Part shown: positions 16,786-25,558 of the stretch, piece by piece
How positions within the stretch are numbered: the stretch's first letter is position 1
Layout: each line of letters begins with the position of its first letter
NCBI RefSeq assembly: GCF_009193135.1
Contig: NZ_VUKC01000001.1
Span: 186,001-250,000 of the forward strand
DNA length: 64,000 nt
Reading direction: 5' to 3'
Origin: Georgenia satyanarayanai
GTDB lineage: Bacteria > Actinomycetota > Actinomycetes > Actinomycetales > Actinomycetaceae
Translations under genes and position numbers: made by a program
Notes under the pieces: model-generated
Database searches by the model: none
The model's input: only the letters and a program-made list of their open reading frames with translations
Told to the model about the DNA's origin: nothing

Positions 16786-17934
16786 GTGAGCTACTACCCG
16801 GCACGGGCGGTCGTCGACCATGCCGCCATCCGCGCGAACGTCGAGCGGCTGCGTGCCGCCGCGGGCGCCGCGGAGGTCATGGCCGTGGTCAAGGCCGATG
16901 CGTACGGGCACGGCATCGTGCCGGTCTCCCGCACGGCGCTGGCCGCCGGTGCGACGTGGCTCGGCGTCGCCCAGCTCGGCGAGGCCCTCGAGCTGCGCGC
17001 CGCGGGCGTCGACGCGCCGCTCCTCACGTGGATCTACGGCCCCGGCGCCCCGCTCACCGCGGCGCTGACCGCGGACCTCGACGTCTCGGCGTCGGCGCCG
17101 TGGGCCCTGGACGAGCTCGCGGCCGCCGCCCGGGCCACCGGCCGGGTCGCCCGGGTGCACCTCAAGGCCGACACCGGCATGGCGCGGGGAGGCGCCCGGC
17201 CCGAGCAGTGGGCCCAGCTCGTCGACCACGCCGCCGGGCTCGCGGCGGAGGGGACCGTCGACGTCGTCGGCGTGTGGTCCCACCTCGCTCGCGGTGACGA
17301 GCCGGCCGAGCCGACGACGTCCACGCAGCTGGCCGCCTTCCGTGACGCCGTCGCCACCGCCGAGCGTGCGGGCCTGCGGCCCGCCGTCCGCCACCTCGCC
17401 GCCTCCTCCGGCACGCTCCTGCACCCCGACACCCACCTCGACCTCGTCCGCCCGGGCCTGGCCCTCTACGGGCTCTCGCCCGCCCCGGACGTCGCCGACG
17501 CCGTCGCGCTCGGGCTGCGCCCGGCGATGCGGCTGGAGGCGGAGGTCATCCACGTCAAGGACGTCCCCGCCGGCACACCCGTCGGCTACGGTCACACCTA
17601 CACGACACCGTCGGCCGGACGGCTGGCGCTCGTGCCGCTCGGTTACGGCGACGGGATCCCGCGCCACGCCGGCAACGCCGGACCGGTCCAGGTCGGCGCC
17701 CACCGCGGCCGCGTGACCGGGCGGGTGAGCATGGACCAGGTCGTCGTCGACCTCGGTCCGGGCGGCACGGACGTGTCGGTCGGTGACGTCGCCGTGCTCC
17801 TGGGTGACGCCCGCGACGGCGTCCCGACGGCGCAGGACTGGGCCGACGCCGCCGGCACCATCAGCTACGAGATCGTCACCCGGCTCGGCAGCCGCATCCC
17901 ACGCACCCACGTCTCGCAGGAGGACCCCCGATGA
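16786..17934 (+). CDS. alr: alanine racemase
   Basis: 382 residues, fold-type III. The PLP lysine is in VVKADAYGHG at about residue 37, and the C-terminal barrel has GRVSMDQVVVDLG with the region around the catalytic Tyr. It makes D-alanine for peptidoglycan. The GTG start is preceded by CAGACT with seven bases between. The downstream tsaE ATG overlaps the stop as ATGA, so alr heads a coupled alr-tsaE-hypothetical run. Confidence 0.96.
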   Translation: MSYYPARAVVDHAAIRANVERLRAAAGAAEVMAVVKADAYGHGIVPVSRTALAAGATWLGVAQLGEALELRAAGVDAPLLTWIYGPGAPLTAALTADLDVSASAPWALDELAAAARATGRVARVHLKADTGMARGGARPEQWAQLVDHAAGLAAEGTVDVVGVWSHLARGDEPAEPTTSTQLAAFRDAVATAERAGLRPAVRHLAASSGTLLHPDTHLDLVRPGLALYGLSPAPDVADAVALGLRPAMRLEAEVIHVKDVPAGTPVGYGHTYTTPSAGRLALVPLGYGDGIPRHAGNAGPVQVGAHRGRVTGRVSMDQVVVDLGPGGTDVSVGDVAVLLGDARDGVPTAQDWADAAGTISYEIVTRLGSRIPRTHVSQEDPR

Positions 17935-18458
17935 GCACCTGGCAGCCCGCCGACCCCGAGGCCACCCGCGAGCTCGGACGCCGGCTCGCCGGCGTCCTGC
18001 GCGCGGGGGACCTCGTCGTCCTCACCGGGGACCTCGGCGCCGGCAAGACCACCCTCACGCAGGGCATCGGTGCCGGGCTCGGCGTGCGCGGGCAGGTGGC
18101 CTCGCCGACCTTCATCATCGCTCGCGCCCACCCCAGCCTGGGGGAGGGGCCCGACCTCGTCCACGTCGACGCCTACCGTCTCCAGTCCCTCGCCGAGGTG
18201 GACGCACTCGACCTCGACAGCTCGCTGGAGGACTCCGTCACCGTCGTCGAGTGGGGAGAGGGCATGGTCGAGGGGCTGGCCGAGGACCGCCTCGAGGTCA
18301 TGGTCGGCCGGCCGCGCGGGGGCCTGCGGGACGCGGAGGAGGTCGCCGACGCCGGGGCCCGCACCGTGACGGTCCACGCCCACGGGCCACGGTGGGAGGG
18401 CGTCGACCTGAGCGCCGCGCTCGGGGACCCGGTGGACGCGTCGGGGACCGGACGGTGA
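17931..18458 (+). CDS. tsaE: tRNA t6A37 synthesis ATPase TsaE
   Basis: 175 residues. The P-loop GDLGAGKTTLTQ, the SPTFIIARAHPS switch and the HVDAYRLQS motif are all family signatures. TsaE is the ATPase partner of the TsaB-TsaD complex that puts threonylcarbamoyl on A37. It overlaps alr upstream and the hypothetical membrane protein downstream by four bases each. The C-terminal 45 residues beyond the core are variable. Confidence 0.95.
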   Translation: MSTWQPADPEATRELGRRLAGVLRAGDLVVLTGDLGAGKTTLTQGIGAGLGVRGQVASPTFIIARAHPSLGEGPDLVHVDAYRLQSLAEVDALDLDSSLEDSVTVVEWGEGMVEGLAEDRLEVMVGRPRGGLRDAEEVADAGARTVTVHAHGPRWEGVDLSAALGDPVDASGTGR

Positions 18459-19249
18459 GCAGCCGCCGGCTGACCGGACTGCTCCTCGCCGCGGCGATCC
18501 TGCTCCACCCGGGCGCCGCGGCCGCGGCGACGGACGAGCCCACGCCCGGCGCACCGGCCACCGGCGTGCCCGCCGAGGTCTCCGCATGGTTCGCCGAGGA
18601 GGGCGACGACGCCGTCGCGGACCTCGGCGATGACCTCACGCTCGGCGCCCCGCGCCGCGTCGCGACGTGGAACGAGGAGTACGTCGCCGGTGAGGCGCCC
18701 GACGCCCCCGCCGCCCCCCTCGAGGAGTGGGTCGCCGCCGTCGTCCGGCGCGCGGAGACGCCCGAGCCGGTCGGGGTGGTCCGTGCGGGTGCGGCGGACG
18801 GTTCCCTCCAGCTGCTCGACGTCACCGAGGACACCGAGCTCGCCGTCGCCCTCCAGGAGGTCCCCTCCGGCACCGTCCTCATCCGCGACGACACGGTCGA
18901 GGGCTGGTTCGGGCTCCTCGACGGTGAGGTGTGGCCGCTCACCGAGGGCGCCCGCAACGTCCTCCAGGGCGCCCTGCCCGCCGAGGTCTTCCAGGGCTTC
19001 CTCGCCGCGTGGCGCGGGGAGGCGCCACCGGCGACCGTCCCCGGCGCCGCCCAGGACGACGACGACACCCTGTCCCCGCTCATCCCGATCGGCGTCATCG
19101 TGCTCGCCGGCGTGGGGGTCGCCATCCTCCTGCTGCGCCAGTACCGGCGGGCGGACTCGCGGATCGTCGCCGACGTCCATGCCGGGATGGCGCCACGGCC
19201 CGAGGACTCCGACGCGGAGGGGCCACGCCCGGAGCAGCCCGGCGGGTGA
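18455..19249 (+). CDS. hypothetical secreted/membrane-anchored protein inside the tsa operon
   Basis: 264 residues, not recognised. The N-terminus is a signal peptide (LTGLLLAAAILLHPGAAAAA). An acidic extracytoplasmic region of about 180 residues follows with a PSGTVLIRDDTVEGWFGLLD segment. A membrane helix IPIGVIVLAGVGVAILLL lies near residues 210-230, then a short basic and acidic cytoplasmic tail. It starts on a GTGA overlap with tsaE and ends 31 bases before tsaB. Its place between tsaE and tsaB suggests only cotranscription, since t6A enzymes are cytoplasmic. Confidence 0.75.
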   Translation: MSSRRLTGLLLAAAILLHPGAAAAATDEPTPGAPATGVPAEVSAWFAEEGDDAVADLGDDLTLGAPRRVATWNEEYVAGEAPDAPAAPLEEWVAAVVRRAETPEPVGVVRAGAADGSLQLLDVTEDTELAVALQEVPSGTVLIRDDTVEGWFGLLDGEVWPLTEGARNVLQGALPAEVFQGFLAAWRGEAPPATVPGAAQDDDDTLSPLIPIGVIVLAGVGVAILLLRQYRRADSRIVADVHAGMAPRPEDSDAEGPRPEQPGG

Positions 19250-19267
19250 GCGCCGCCGAGGGCGGAC

Positions 19268-19273
19268 TACCCT
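19268..19273 (+). promoter_or_regulatory. -10 element of tsaB
   Basis: TACCCT ends seven bases before the tsaB GTG. The same hexamer in the same place precedes tsaD and the SURF1 gene. It would give tsaB-rimI their own leaderless message. Confidence 0.5.
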
Positions 19274-19280
19274 GGGTGCC

Positions 19281-19985
19281 GTGCGAACCCTGTGCATCGA
19301 CACCTCCGCCGGTAGTGCGGTCGCCCTCCACGACGACGAGGCGGGTGTGCTGGCCCGCGCCCGGAGCGCCGACCACCGCGGTCACGCCGAGCGCCTCTCC
19401 GCACTCGTCGCCGAGGTCCTCGGGACCGCGGGGCTGGGCGCCGCCGACGTCGACCGGGTGGCCGTGGGCACCGGCCCAGCGCCCTACACCGGTCTGCGGG
19501 TGGGGCTCGTCACCGCGTTGACCTTCGGCCGCGCCCGGGGAGTGCCCGTCCACGGCGTCTCCAGCCTCGACGTCCTCGCCCGCCAGGTGCTCGACCTCCG
19601 CCCCGGCTCGACGGTGCTCGTCCTCGGGGACGCGCGACGCAAGGAGGTCTACTCCGCCCGCTACCGCGAGCTCGGCAACGACGACGTCGAGGTCCTGTCC
19701 GGCCCCCGCGTCGGGCCGGCCGCCGAGCTGGCCACCGACCCGCTGGACGCCGCGGTGGACGAGGGACCCGTCGTCGTCGCCGGTCCGGGGTCCCTCCTGT
19801 ACGCCGACGTCCTTCCCCCCACGCCCGGCGCGCCGGACGAGGTCGACGCCGCCGTCCTCGCGCGCATCGTGCGGGCCCGCCTCGCGCGCGCCGCGGAGGG
19901 CGAGGAGGTCGCACTCGGCACCGAGCCGCTCTACCTTCGCCGCCCCGACGTCACCCCGGCGGCGGCGCGCAAGCGCGCCTCGTGA
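19281..19985 (+). CDS. tsaB: tRNA t6A37 synthesis protein TsaB
   Basis: 234 residues. It has the ASKHA-fold start TLCIDTSAGSAVALH, GHAERLSALVAEVL and the GTGPAPYTGLRVGLVTA segment of TsaB. It lacks the metal-binding HxxxH of TsaD, as expected for the non-catalytic partner. The GTG at 19281 gives the conserved N-terminus. It is coupled to rimI by a GTGA overlap. Confidence 0.94.
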   Translation: MRTLCIDTSAGSAVALHDDEAGVLARARSADHRGHAERLSALVAEVLGTAGLGAADVDRVAVGTGPAPYTGLRVGLVTALTFGRARGVPVHGVSSLDVLARQVLDLRPGSTVLVLGDARRKEVYSARYRELGNDDVEVLSGPRVGPAAELATDPLDAAVDEGPVVVAGPGSLLYADVLPPTPGAPDEVDAAVLARIVRARLARAAEGEEVALGTEPLYLRRPDVTPAAARKRAS

Positions 19986-20443
19986 CCCTCCGGCCGCTCC
20001 GGGAGGACGACCTCGACCGGGTCGACGAGCTCGAGCACGAGCTCTTCGGTCGGGGCGCGTGGTCCCGGGCGGCCTACCTGTCCGAGCTCCGTCAGCCGGG
20101 CCGGTACTACGTCGCCGCGGAGAGCGACGGCGTCGTCGTCGGCTACGCGGGGATCGCCCTCGGGCAGGACTGCGAGGTGATGACCGTCGGCGTCGCCGGC
20201 AGCCACCGTGGCCAGGGCATCGGCGCCGCGCTGCTGGACGACCTGCTCGGGCAGGCGCGCGCCGCACGGGCCCGCCACGTCTTCCTCGAGGTGCGGGCGG
20301 GGAACGGGACCGCGCAACGGCTGTACGAGCGTGCCGGCTTCCTGCCGATCGGCACCCGCCCGCGCTACTACGGCGACGAGGACGCCGTCGTCATGCGCCT
20401 CACCCTGCGGCGGGGTCAGGGCGACCTCACCGCGCACCCGTGA
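19982..20443 (+). CDS. rimI: ribosomal protein S18-alanine N-acetyltransferase
   Basis: 153 residues, one GNAT domain. The acetyl-CoA loop [13 protein letters not shown], the [20 protein letters not shown] motif and the C-terminal [13 protein letters not shown] are characteristic of RimI. It acetylates protein N-termini, classically S18. The GTG overlaps the tsaB stop, the usual tsaB-rimI arrangement of actinobacteria. It converges with the nitroreductase gene, four bases away. Confidence 0.93.
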   Translation: MTLRPLREDDLDRVDELEHELFGRGAWSRAAYLSELRQPGRYYVAAESDGVVVGYAGIALGQDCEVMTVGVAGSHRGQGIGAALLDDLLGQARAARARHVFLEVRAGNGTAQRLYERAGFLPIGTRPRYYGDEDAVVMRLTLRRGQGDLTAHP

Positions 20444-20447
20444 CGCG

Positions 20448-21056
20448 TCAGAGGACGACGGCCGCCGTCTCGAAGTCGAGCCGGCCCGCGCGGGGGCGGA
20501 CGGCGTCGGGCGCGTCGCTCGCGGCGTGACCGATGTTGAGGACGGCCAGGGTGCGCCAGCCGGACCCGGCGAAGAGCTCGGCGTCGAGGCCGGCGGCGTC
20601 CAGGCCCGTCATCGGGCCCACGGCCAGGCCGGCGGCGCGCAGGCCGAGGATGAGGTAGCCGAGCTGGATGAGCCCGTTCGTCCGCGCGAAGGTCTCGCGG
20701 AACCCCGGGTCGCCCGCCATCTTCTCGCGCGCACCGGCGCGGTGCGGGGCGAGGACCTCGAGGTGCTCGTGGAAGGCGGGGTCGTAGGCCGCCACGATGC
20801 TCAGCGGCGCAGCGAGCGTCTTCGCCTGGTTCCCCTGGTACATGTGTGCCACCAGGCGCTCGCGGGCCTCGGCGGACTCGACGACCGCGAGCCGCAGCGG
20901 CTGCCCGTTCATCGCCGTCGGCGCCCAGCGCACCGCCTCGTAGACCTCCCGCACGAGCGCGACGTCGACCGGCTCCGGCGTGAAGGCGTTCGTCGTGCGC
21001 GCGTCGTGGAAGATCGCGCGCGGCAGGCTGGTCACGGGGATCGCGTCGGTGGTCAT
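20448..21056 (-). CDS. nitroreductase family protein, malonic semialdehyde reductase (RutE/HadB)-like
   Basis: 202 residues. [31 protein letters not shown] with the FMN-binding Asn, and the [18 protein letters not shown] helix match the RutE/HadB branch of nitroreductases, which reduce with NAD(P)H and FMN. The substrate is not certain. The ATG at 21056 is chosen over an upstream one because it gives the family length. It separates rimI from tsaD, which are often adjacent in related genomes. Confidence 0.85.
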   Translation of the reverse strand: MTTDAIPVTSLPRAIFHDARTTNAFTPEPVDVALVREVYEAVRWAPTAMNGQPLRLAVVESAEARERLVAHMYQGNQAKTLAAPLSIVAAYDPAFHEHLEVLAPHRAGAREKMAGDPGFRETFARTNGLIQLGYLILGLRAAGLAVGPMTGLDAAGLDAELFAGSGWRTLAVLNIGHAASDAPDAVRPRAGRLDFETAAVVL

Positions 21057-21140
21057 GCCGACGGCAACCCCGCGGCCGTGAGGAAGCATCCGTCCGGGGC
21101 TGTGAGGTCAGCCACAGGCGCTGCCGGGTGGGGAGCGGAC

Positions 21141-21146
21141 TACCCT
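21141..21146 (+). promoter_or_regulatory. -10 element of tsaD
   Basis: TACCCT ends six bases before the tsaD GTG, the same geometry as at tsaB. Confidence 0.5.
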
Positions 21147-21152
21147 GTGGGG

Positions 21153-22196
21153 GTGAGTGAACCCCTGGTCCTCGGCATCGAGACGAGCTGCGACGAGACG
21201 GGCTTCGCCCTGGTGAGGGGCCGCGAGCTGCTCGCCGACGTGACGGCCTCCTCCATGGACGAGCACGCCCGCTTCGGCGGCATCGTCCCCGAGGTCGCCA
21301 GCCGCGCCCACCTCGAGGCCTTCGTCCCCACGCTCGACGCGGCGCTCGACGCGGCCGGCTGCCGTCTCGAGGACGTCGACGCCGTCGCCGTCACCGCCGG
21401 GCCCGGCCTCGTCGGCTCCCTCACGGTCGGGCTCGCTGCCGCGAAGTCGCTCGCGCTGGCGCTGGACCGTCCGTTGTACGGCGTCAACCACGTCATCGGG
21501 CACATCGCCGTCGACGAGCTCGTCCACGGCGCCTTCCCCGACCACTTCGTCGGTCTGGTCGTCTCCGGCGGTCACACCAGCCTGCTCGAGGTCCGCGACA
21601 TCGCGACCGACGTCGTCGAGCTCGGGCAGACCCTCGACGACGCCGCCGGGGAGGCCTTCGACAAGGTCGGCCGCCTGCTCGGCCTGCCCTACCCCGGCGG
21701 GCCCCACGTCGACCGCCTCTCCCAGCAGGGGAACCGGAGCGCGATCCGCTTCCCGCGCGGCCTGTCCAAGGGCAAGGACGTCGCCCGCCACCCCTACGAC
21801 TTCTCCTTCTCGGGGCTCAAGACCGCCGTCGCCCGGTACGTCGAGGGTGTCGAGGATGCCGGTGAGGAGCTGCCCGCCGCGGACGTCGCCGCCTCCTTCT
21901 CCGAGGCCGTCGCCGACGTGCTCGTGAGCAAGACCCTCGCGGCGTGCCAGCGAACAGGGACGCGGACCGTCGTCATCGGCGGCGGGTTCTCGGCGAACTC
22001 GCGCCTGCGCGAGCTGGCCGCCGAGCGGGGCGCGGCGCACGGCATCGAGGTGCGCATCCCGCCGATCCGTTACTGCACCGACAACGGGGCGATGATCGCC
22101 GCTCTCGGCTCCGCGATGCTCCGCTCGGGTGTCGCGCCCTCCGCGGTGGGCATCGCGGCCGACTCGGGGATGCCGCTCACGACCGTCCGCGCCTGA
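21153..22196 (+). CDS. tsaD: tRNA N6-threonylcarbamoyladenosine transferase
   Basis: 347 residues. It begins [15 protein letters not shown] and carries the iron-binding [11 protein letters not shown] motif, [11 protein letters not shown] and the C-terminal [12 protein letters not shown] of the Kae1/TsaD family. It transfers the threonylcarbamoyl group to A37 with TsaB and TsaE, both encoded upstream. The GTG at 21153 gives the conserved start and is probably leaderless. Confidence 0.97.
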   Translation: MSEPLVLGIETSCDETGFALVRGRELLADVTASSMDEHARFGGIVPEVASRAHLEAFVPTLDAALDAAGCRLEDVDAVAVTAGPGLVGSLTVGLAAAKSLALALDRPLYGVNHVIGHIAVDELVHGAFPDHFVGLVVSGGHTSLLEVRDIATDVVELGQTLDDAAGEAFDKVGRLLGLPYPGGPHVDRLSQQGNRSAIRFPRGLSKGKDVARHPYDFSFSGLKTAVARYVEGVEDAGEELPAADVAASFSEAVADVLVSKTLAACQRTGTRTVVIGGGFSANSRLRELAAERGAAHGIEVRIPPIRYCTDNGAMIAALGSAMLRSGVAPSAVGIAADSGMPLTTVRA

Positions 22197-22213
22197 CAGC
22201 CCGCCGTTGGGTC

Positions 22214-22276
22214 GTCCCTTCCACTCCCCATGGGGTGGTGGGACGTGCGACGCACGATCCAGAAGGGCGACGCACG
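22214..22276. repeat. inverted and direct repeats between tsaD and the YbdK ligase gene
   Basis: An imperfect hairpin (GTCCC to GGGAC, with CCCCATGGGG at its tip, 22214-22244) is followed by a perfect CGTGCG-A-CGCACG palindrome (22244-22256), and GCGACGCACG is repeated at 22267-22276. The position between convergent genes fits a two-way terminator, but there is no T-run. Confidence 0.35.
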
Positions 22277-22300
22277 CGGCGGCGGTCCGTCGTCAGCCGG

Positions 22301-23437
22301 TCAGAGGGGGCGGCCCGCCCTCATCTCCGCCACGAGGGAGGCGACGACGGCGTCGAGGTCGCCGTCGTGGCGGCGCGCCACCCGGCGCTGACGCTGGTAG
22401 GAGGCGCCCTTGGCGAGGATCGCGCGGATGCCGTCGAGCTCCTCGAGGCAGCCGAGGCGCTGGGCCACCGGCTCGAGGCGGGGGAGCAGCTCGCTCACGG
22501 CCTCGCTGACGAGCTGCTCGTTGCCGGCGGCGTCGAGGATGACGATGGCGTCCATGCCGTAGCGCGCCGAGCGCCACTTGTTCTCGTGAAGGAACCACTG
22601 CGGCATGCGGGGCAGCTCCTCACCGTTGTCGAGCATGGTCGAGAAGTGCTCGACGAGGCAGTGGACGAGCGCCGCGAGCGCGAGGACCTCGGTGAGGTTG
22701 GACGCGCCGTCGAACACGCGCATCTCCAGGGTCCCCAGGTGCGGCGCGGGCCGGATGTCCCAGCGGATCTCGTTGAGGTCGTCGATGACGCCGGTGTGGA
22801 GCATGTCGCGGGCGTAGGACTCGAGCTCGTGCCACTCCTCGAAGACCTGCGGCAGCCCCGCCGTGGGCAGCTGCTGGAAGAGGAGCGCACGGTTGGAGGC
22901 GTAGCCCGTGTCCCGCCCCGCCCAGAACGGGGAGGACGCCGCGAGGGACTGCAGGTGCGGCAGGTAGCACAGCACCGCGCGCAGGAGCGGGAGCACCTTG
23001 CGCCGGTCCTCGACGCCGACGTGCACGTGGACGCCGTAGATGACCATCTGACGGCCCCACCACTGCGTGCGCTCGATGAGCGTGGCGTAGCGCTCCTTGT
23101 TCGTCACCCGCTGGAAGTCGTAGCGCGCGAACGGATGGGTGCCGGCGCACATGAGGTCCACACGCAGCGGGTCGAGCACGGTGCGCAGCTCGTCGACGGT
23201 GCGCGCGAGGTCCGCGCCCGCCCCGCGCACCGTCGTCGCGACGCCGGAGACGACCTCGATGGTGTTGAGGAGGAGCTCGGGGTGGATGTTGGGGTGCGCG
23301 TCCGCGCCGGGCGGCCGGACGGCCTCGAGCACGGTCGGTGCGACCTGGCGCAGGTCGCCGGAGTCGACGTCGACCAGGGCGAGCTCCCACTCGATCCCCA
23401 CCGTCGATCGCGCCGACGGGGCGAAGTCTATCTCCAT
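22301..23437 (-). CDS. carboxylate-amine ligase, YbdK-type glutamate--cysteine ligase family
   Basis: 378 residues. STVGIEWELALVD is the metal/ATP-binding start of the GCS2 family; HVHVGVEDRR, SPFWAGRDTGYASNRALLFQ and LGTLEMRVFDGAS follow in the right order. Purified YbdK has weak glutamate-cysteine ligase activity, so the true substrates are open. Actinobacteria often carry such genes for ergothioneine or unknown ligations. The ATG at 23437 is preceded on its strand by CATCAT with six bases between, compatible with a leaderless start. Confidence 0.87.
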   Translation of the reverse strand: MEIDFAPSARSTVGIEWELALVDVDSGDLRQVAPTVLEAVRPPGADAHPNIHPELLLNTIEVVSGVATTVRGAGADLARTVDELRTVLDPLRVDLMCAGTHPFARYDFQRVTNKERYATLIERTQWWGRQMVIYGVHVHVGVEDRRKVLPLLRAVLCYLPHLQSLAASSPFWAGRDTGYASNRALLFQQLPTAGLPQVFEEWHELESYARDMLHTGVIDDLNEIRWDIRPAPHLGTLEMRVFDGASNLTEVLALAALVHCLVEHFSTMLDNGEELPRMPQWFLHENKWRSARYGMDAIVILDAAGNEQLVSEAVSELLPRLEPVAQRLGCLEELDGIRAILAKGASYQRQRRVARRHDGDLDAVVASLVAEMRAGRPL

Positions 23438-23492
23438 GGGGACATGATGCCGTCCGTCGGCGTGATGCGCCCGCACGGGGCCGACCCGGCGT

Positions 23493-24701
23493 CTACCCGG
23501 GGGCGGTGACCGGCTCGACGACGATGACGCTCTGCCGGCCGGCGACCCGCGTGAGCACGATCGTCGCCGCGTTCGGGCCGCTCGGGGAGAGCTGACGGCG
23601 CAGCTGCCCGGGCTCCACGGCCGTACCCCGCTTCTTGATCGTCACGGTCCCCACGTGCCGGTCGCGCAGGTAGGCACGCAGGGACTTGAGCGCGAACGGG
23701 AAGGAGTCGAGCACCCGGTAGGCGGTGAGGAAGGGGGAGTGGGCCAGTCGGGGCCCGGTGAGGTAGGCGATGGACTCGGCGACGAGGCCGGCGCCGACCT
23801 CCTCCCCGGCGAGGGCCACGAGACCGGCGCGGATGACCGCGCCGTCCGGCTCGTAGAGGTAGCGGTCGAGGTCCTGGACCTGCCCGGCCCGCACGGGGGC
23901 GTCGGCGGCGGCGACCTCGGAGGCGAGGCGGTGGGCGTGGCCGTCACGGTCGAGGACGAGGGCGCCGCGCCCGGGCCCCTCCGGGGCGAGCGGCCCGAAC
24001 CACAGACCGGCCTCGACGACGTCGCCCGCCACGCTCACCCACTGGGCGTGGGCGTCGGCGGGCAGCCCGGTGTGCGGGATGCCCGGGGCGACCTTGAGCC
24101 CGAGAGCGGGCACCCGGTCGCGCAGGGCGAGGACGTCGTCGAGGGACGGGGAGTAAGCGTTCGGGTCGAAGACGCGCCGGCCGCCGCGGGTGCGCCTGGC
24201 GGGGTCGGCGAAGACGGCGTCGACGCCGTCGAGGTCGGTGGCGAGCGCGTCGCCGTGGACGACGGTGACCTCCGGGAAGTGGCGCAGGTTGACGGTCGCG
24301 ACGGCGGCGGTCAGCTCGTCGAGCTCCACGGCGAGCACGGGCAGCCCCAGCGCGCCCATCGCCATCGCGTCCCCGCCGATGCCGCAGCCGAGGTCGGCGA
24401 CCCTCGTGGCGCCGGCCGCCGCGAAGCGCGCGGCGTGGTGCGCGGCGACCGTCAGGCGGGTGGACTGCTCGAGCCCGGCCTGGGTGAAGACCATCCCGTC
24501 GGCGAACTCCCCGAACTTCGCCCGTCCCTTCGCGCGCAGCCGCGACTGGGTCATCGCGGCGGCGACGAGGTCGGGGTCCAGCCCGCGGTCCCGCAGCGCC
24601 ATCGACAGCGGGAGCGCGGTCGCCTCGTCGTAGGGCGGCAGCTGGCCGAGCAGGGCCCAGCCCTCGGGGGAGAGCAGCTTGCTCAGCGCACTGGCGTCCA
24701 C
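23493..24701 (-). CDS. class I SAM-dependent methyltransferase with THUMP-like domain
   Basis: 402 residues. The SAM site VADLGCGIGGDAMAMG is at about residues 101-116 and an active-site-like DAVFADPARRT near 158. The C-terminal part has SFPFALKSLRAYLRDRHVGT and VTIKKRGTAVEP, as in proteins annotated with a THUMP-like domain, so an RNA substrate is likely but unproven. I chose the GTG at 24701 because TACGAT ends six bases before it. A GTG 12 codons further upstream would fall inside the CIRCE element. The gene is divergent from groES. Confidence 0.83.
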   Translation of the reverse strand: MDASALSKLLSPEGWALLGQLPPYDEATALPLSMALRDRGLDPDLVAAAMTQSRLRAKGRAKFGEFADGMVFTQAGLEQSTRLTVAAHHAARFAAAGATRVADLGCGIGGDAMAMGALGLPVLAVELDELTAAVATVNLRHFPEVTVVHGDALATDLDGVDAVFADPARRTRGGRRVFDPNAYSPSLDDVLALRDRVPALGLKVAPGIPHTGLPADAHAQWVSVAGDVVEAGLWFGPLAPEGPGRGALVLDRDGHAHRLASEVAAADAPVRAGQVQDLDRYLYEPDGAVIRAGLVALAGEEVGAGLVAESIAYLTGPRLAHSPFLTAYRVLDSFPFALKSLRAYLRDRHVGTVTIKKRGTAVEPGQLRRQLSPSGPNAATIVLTRVAGRQSVIVVEPVTAPG

Positions 24702-24707
24702 CCGACG

Positions 24708-24713
24708 ATCGTA
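24708..24713 (-). promoter_or_regulatory. -10 element of the methyltransferase gene
   Basis: On the minus strand TACGAT ends six bases before the GTG at 24701. The CIRCE element covers the place where its -35 region would be, so HrcA may also touch this promoter. Confidence 0.45.
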
Positions 24714-24726
24714 GGCGGCGACGCCG

Positions 24727-24753
24727 TTGGCACTCACCTTGACCGAGTGCTAA
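24727..24753 (+). promoter_or_regulatory. CIRCE element (HrcA operator) upstream of groES
   Basis: TTGGCACTC, nine bases, GAGTGCTAA. Only one base of the left arm differs from the consensus TTAGCACTC-N9-GAGTGCTAA. HrcA binds this sequence and represses chaperonin genes until heat shock. It overlaps the -35 box and spacer of the groES promoter. Confidence 0.92.
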
Positions 24754-24767
24754 CGCGGGCATAGATT
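24739..24767 (+). promoter_or_regulatory. groES promoter
   Basis: TTGACC (24739-24744), 17 bases, TAGATT (24762-24767), a near-consensus promoter. The -35 box is inside the CIRCE spacer and the right CIRCE arm is inside the promoter spacer, so HrcA binding would block RNA polymerase. The leader is about 120 bases. Confidence 0.8.
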
Positions 24768-24897
24768 TGGCCGTGCGGTGGCCCCCGGGCCCCGCGACAG
24801 CACCAGAACCACGGGCCGACCCCCGCGACGGCGGCCCGCCGGTGACGGTGCGACTGACCTTGTTCCGTTACTCACCTAAGCGAAGGGGAGGTCCGCA

Positions 24898-25194
24898 GTG
24901 TCGGTCTCCATCAAGCCCCTCGAGGACCGCATCGTCGTGCAGACCCTCGAGGCCGAGCAGACCACCGCGTCTGGCCTCGTCATCCCGGACACCGCCCAGG
25001 AGAAGCCCCAGGAGGGCTCCGTCGTCGCCGTCGGCCCCGGCCGCGTGGACGACAAGGGCAACCGCGTCCCCGTGGACGTGGCCGTGGGTGACGTCGTCAT
25101 CTACAGCAAGTACGGCGGCACCGAGGTGAAGTACGCCGGCGAGGAGTACCTCATCCTCTCCGCGCGCGACGTCCTCGCCGTCGTCGAGAAGTGA
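24898..25194 (+). CDS. groES: co-chaperonin GroES
   Basis: 98 residues. It starts with [20 protein letters not shown] and contains the mobile loop [26 protein letters not shown] and a C-terminal [14 protein letters not shown]. It caps the GroEL ring. The GTG follows a GGGGAGG ribosome site. It is alone: a 15-base-pair terminator follows at once and no groEL is in the window, so groEL must lie elsewhere. Confidence 0.97.
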   Translation: MSVSIKPLEDRIVVQTLEAEQTTASGLVIPDTAQEKPQEGSVVAVGPGRVDDKGNRVPVDVAVGDVVIYSKYGGTEVKYAGEEYLILSARDVLAVVEK

Positions 25195-25211
25195 CGTCCT
25201 CCTAGGACAAG

Positions 25212-25245
25212 CGAAGGGCCCCGGTCGCAAGACCGGGGCCCTTCG
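25212..25245. terminator. terminator after groES
   Basis: A perfect 15-base-pair stem (CGAAGGGCCCCGGTC and its complement) closed by a GCAA tetraloop, 17 bases after the groES stop. It lies between the convergent groES and whiB genes and probably serves both. Confidence 0.9.
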
Positions 25246-25267
25246 TCGTACGACGTGGCGTGATGCG

Positions 25268-25558
25268 TCAGCTCGCGCGGCGCAGGGGGGTGGTGAGGAT
25301 CTGCTGGCGGTCGTCCTCGGACAGGCCGCCCCAGACGCCGTAGGGCTCGCGGACCTTCAGCGCGTGCTCACGGCACTGCTGGATGACGGGGCAATCGGCG
25401 CACACGGCCTTGGCCGCCTCGTCGCGGCGGCGGCGGGTGCCGCCCCGCTCACCCTCGGGGTGGAAGAAGAGGTTCGGGTCGGCGTCGCGGCACGCGCCCT
25501 GGTACTGCCACTCCCAGAGGTCCATGACCGGGCCGGGAAGCCTGCTGAGCTCTGCCAT
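25268..25558 (-). CDS. WhiB-family iron-sulfur regulator, WhiB3-like
   Basis: 96 residues. Four cysteines (in GACRDAD, then AVCADCPVIQQC) would bind a [4Fe-4S] cluster, followed by the turn EPYGVWGGLSEDDR that contacts the sigma factor, and a basic C-terminus for DNA. The LPGP and FFHPEGERG segments are those of WhiB3 proteins, redox regulators in mycobacteria and streptomycetes. The ATG follows AAGGAGT. It converges on groES. The assignment to the WhiB3 branch is by eye. Confidence 0.88.
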   Translation of the reverse strand: MAELSRLPGPVMDLWEWQYQGACRDADPNLFFHPEGERGGTRRRRDEAAKAVCADCPVIQQCREHALKVREPYGVWGGLSEDDRQQILTTPLRRAS

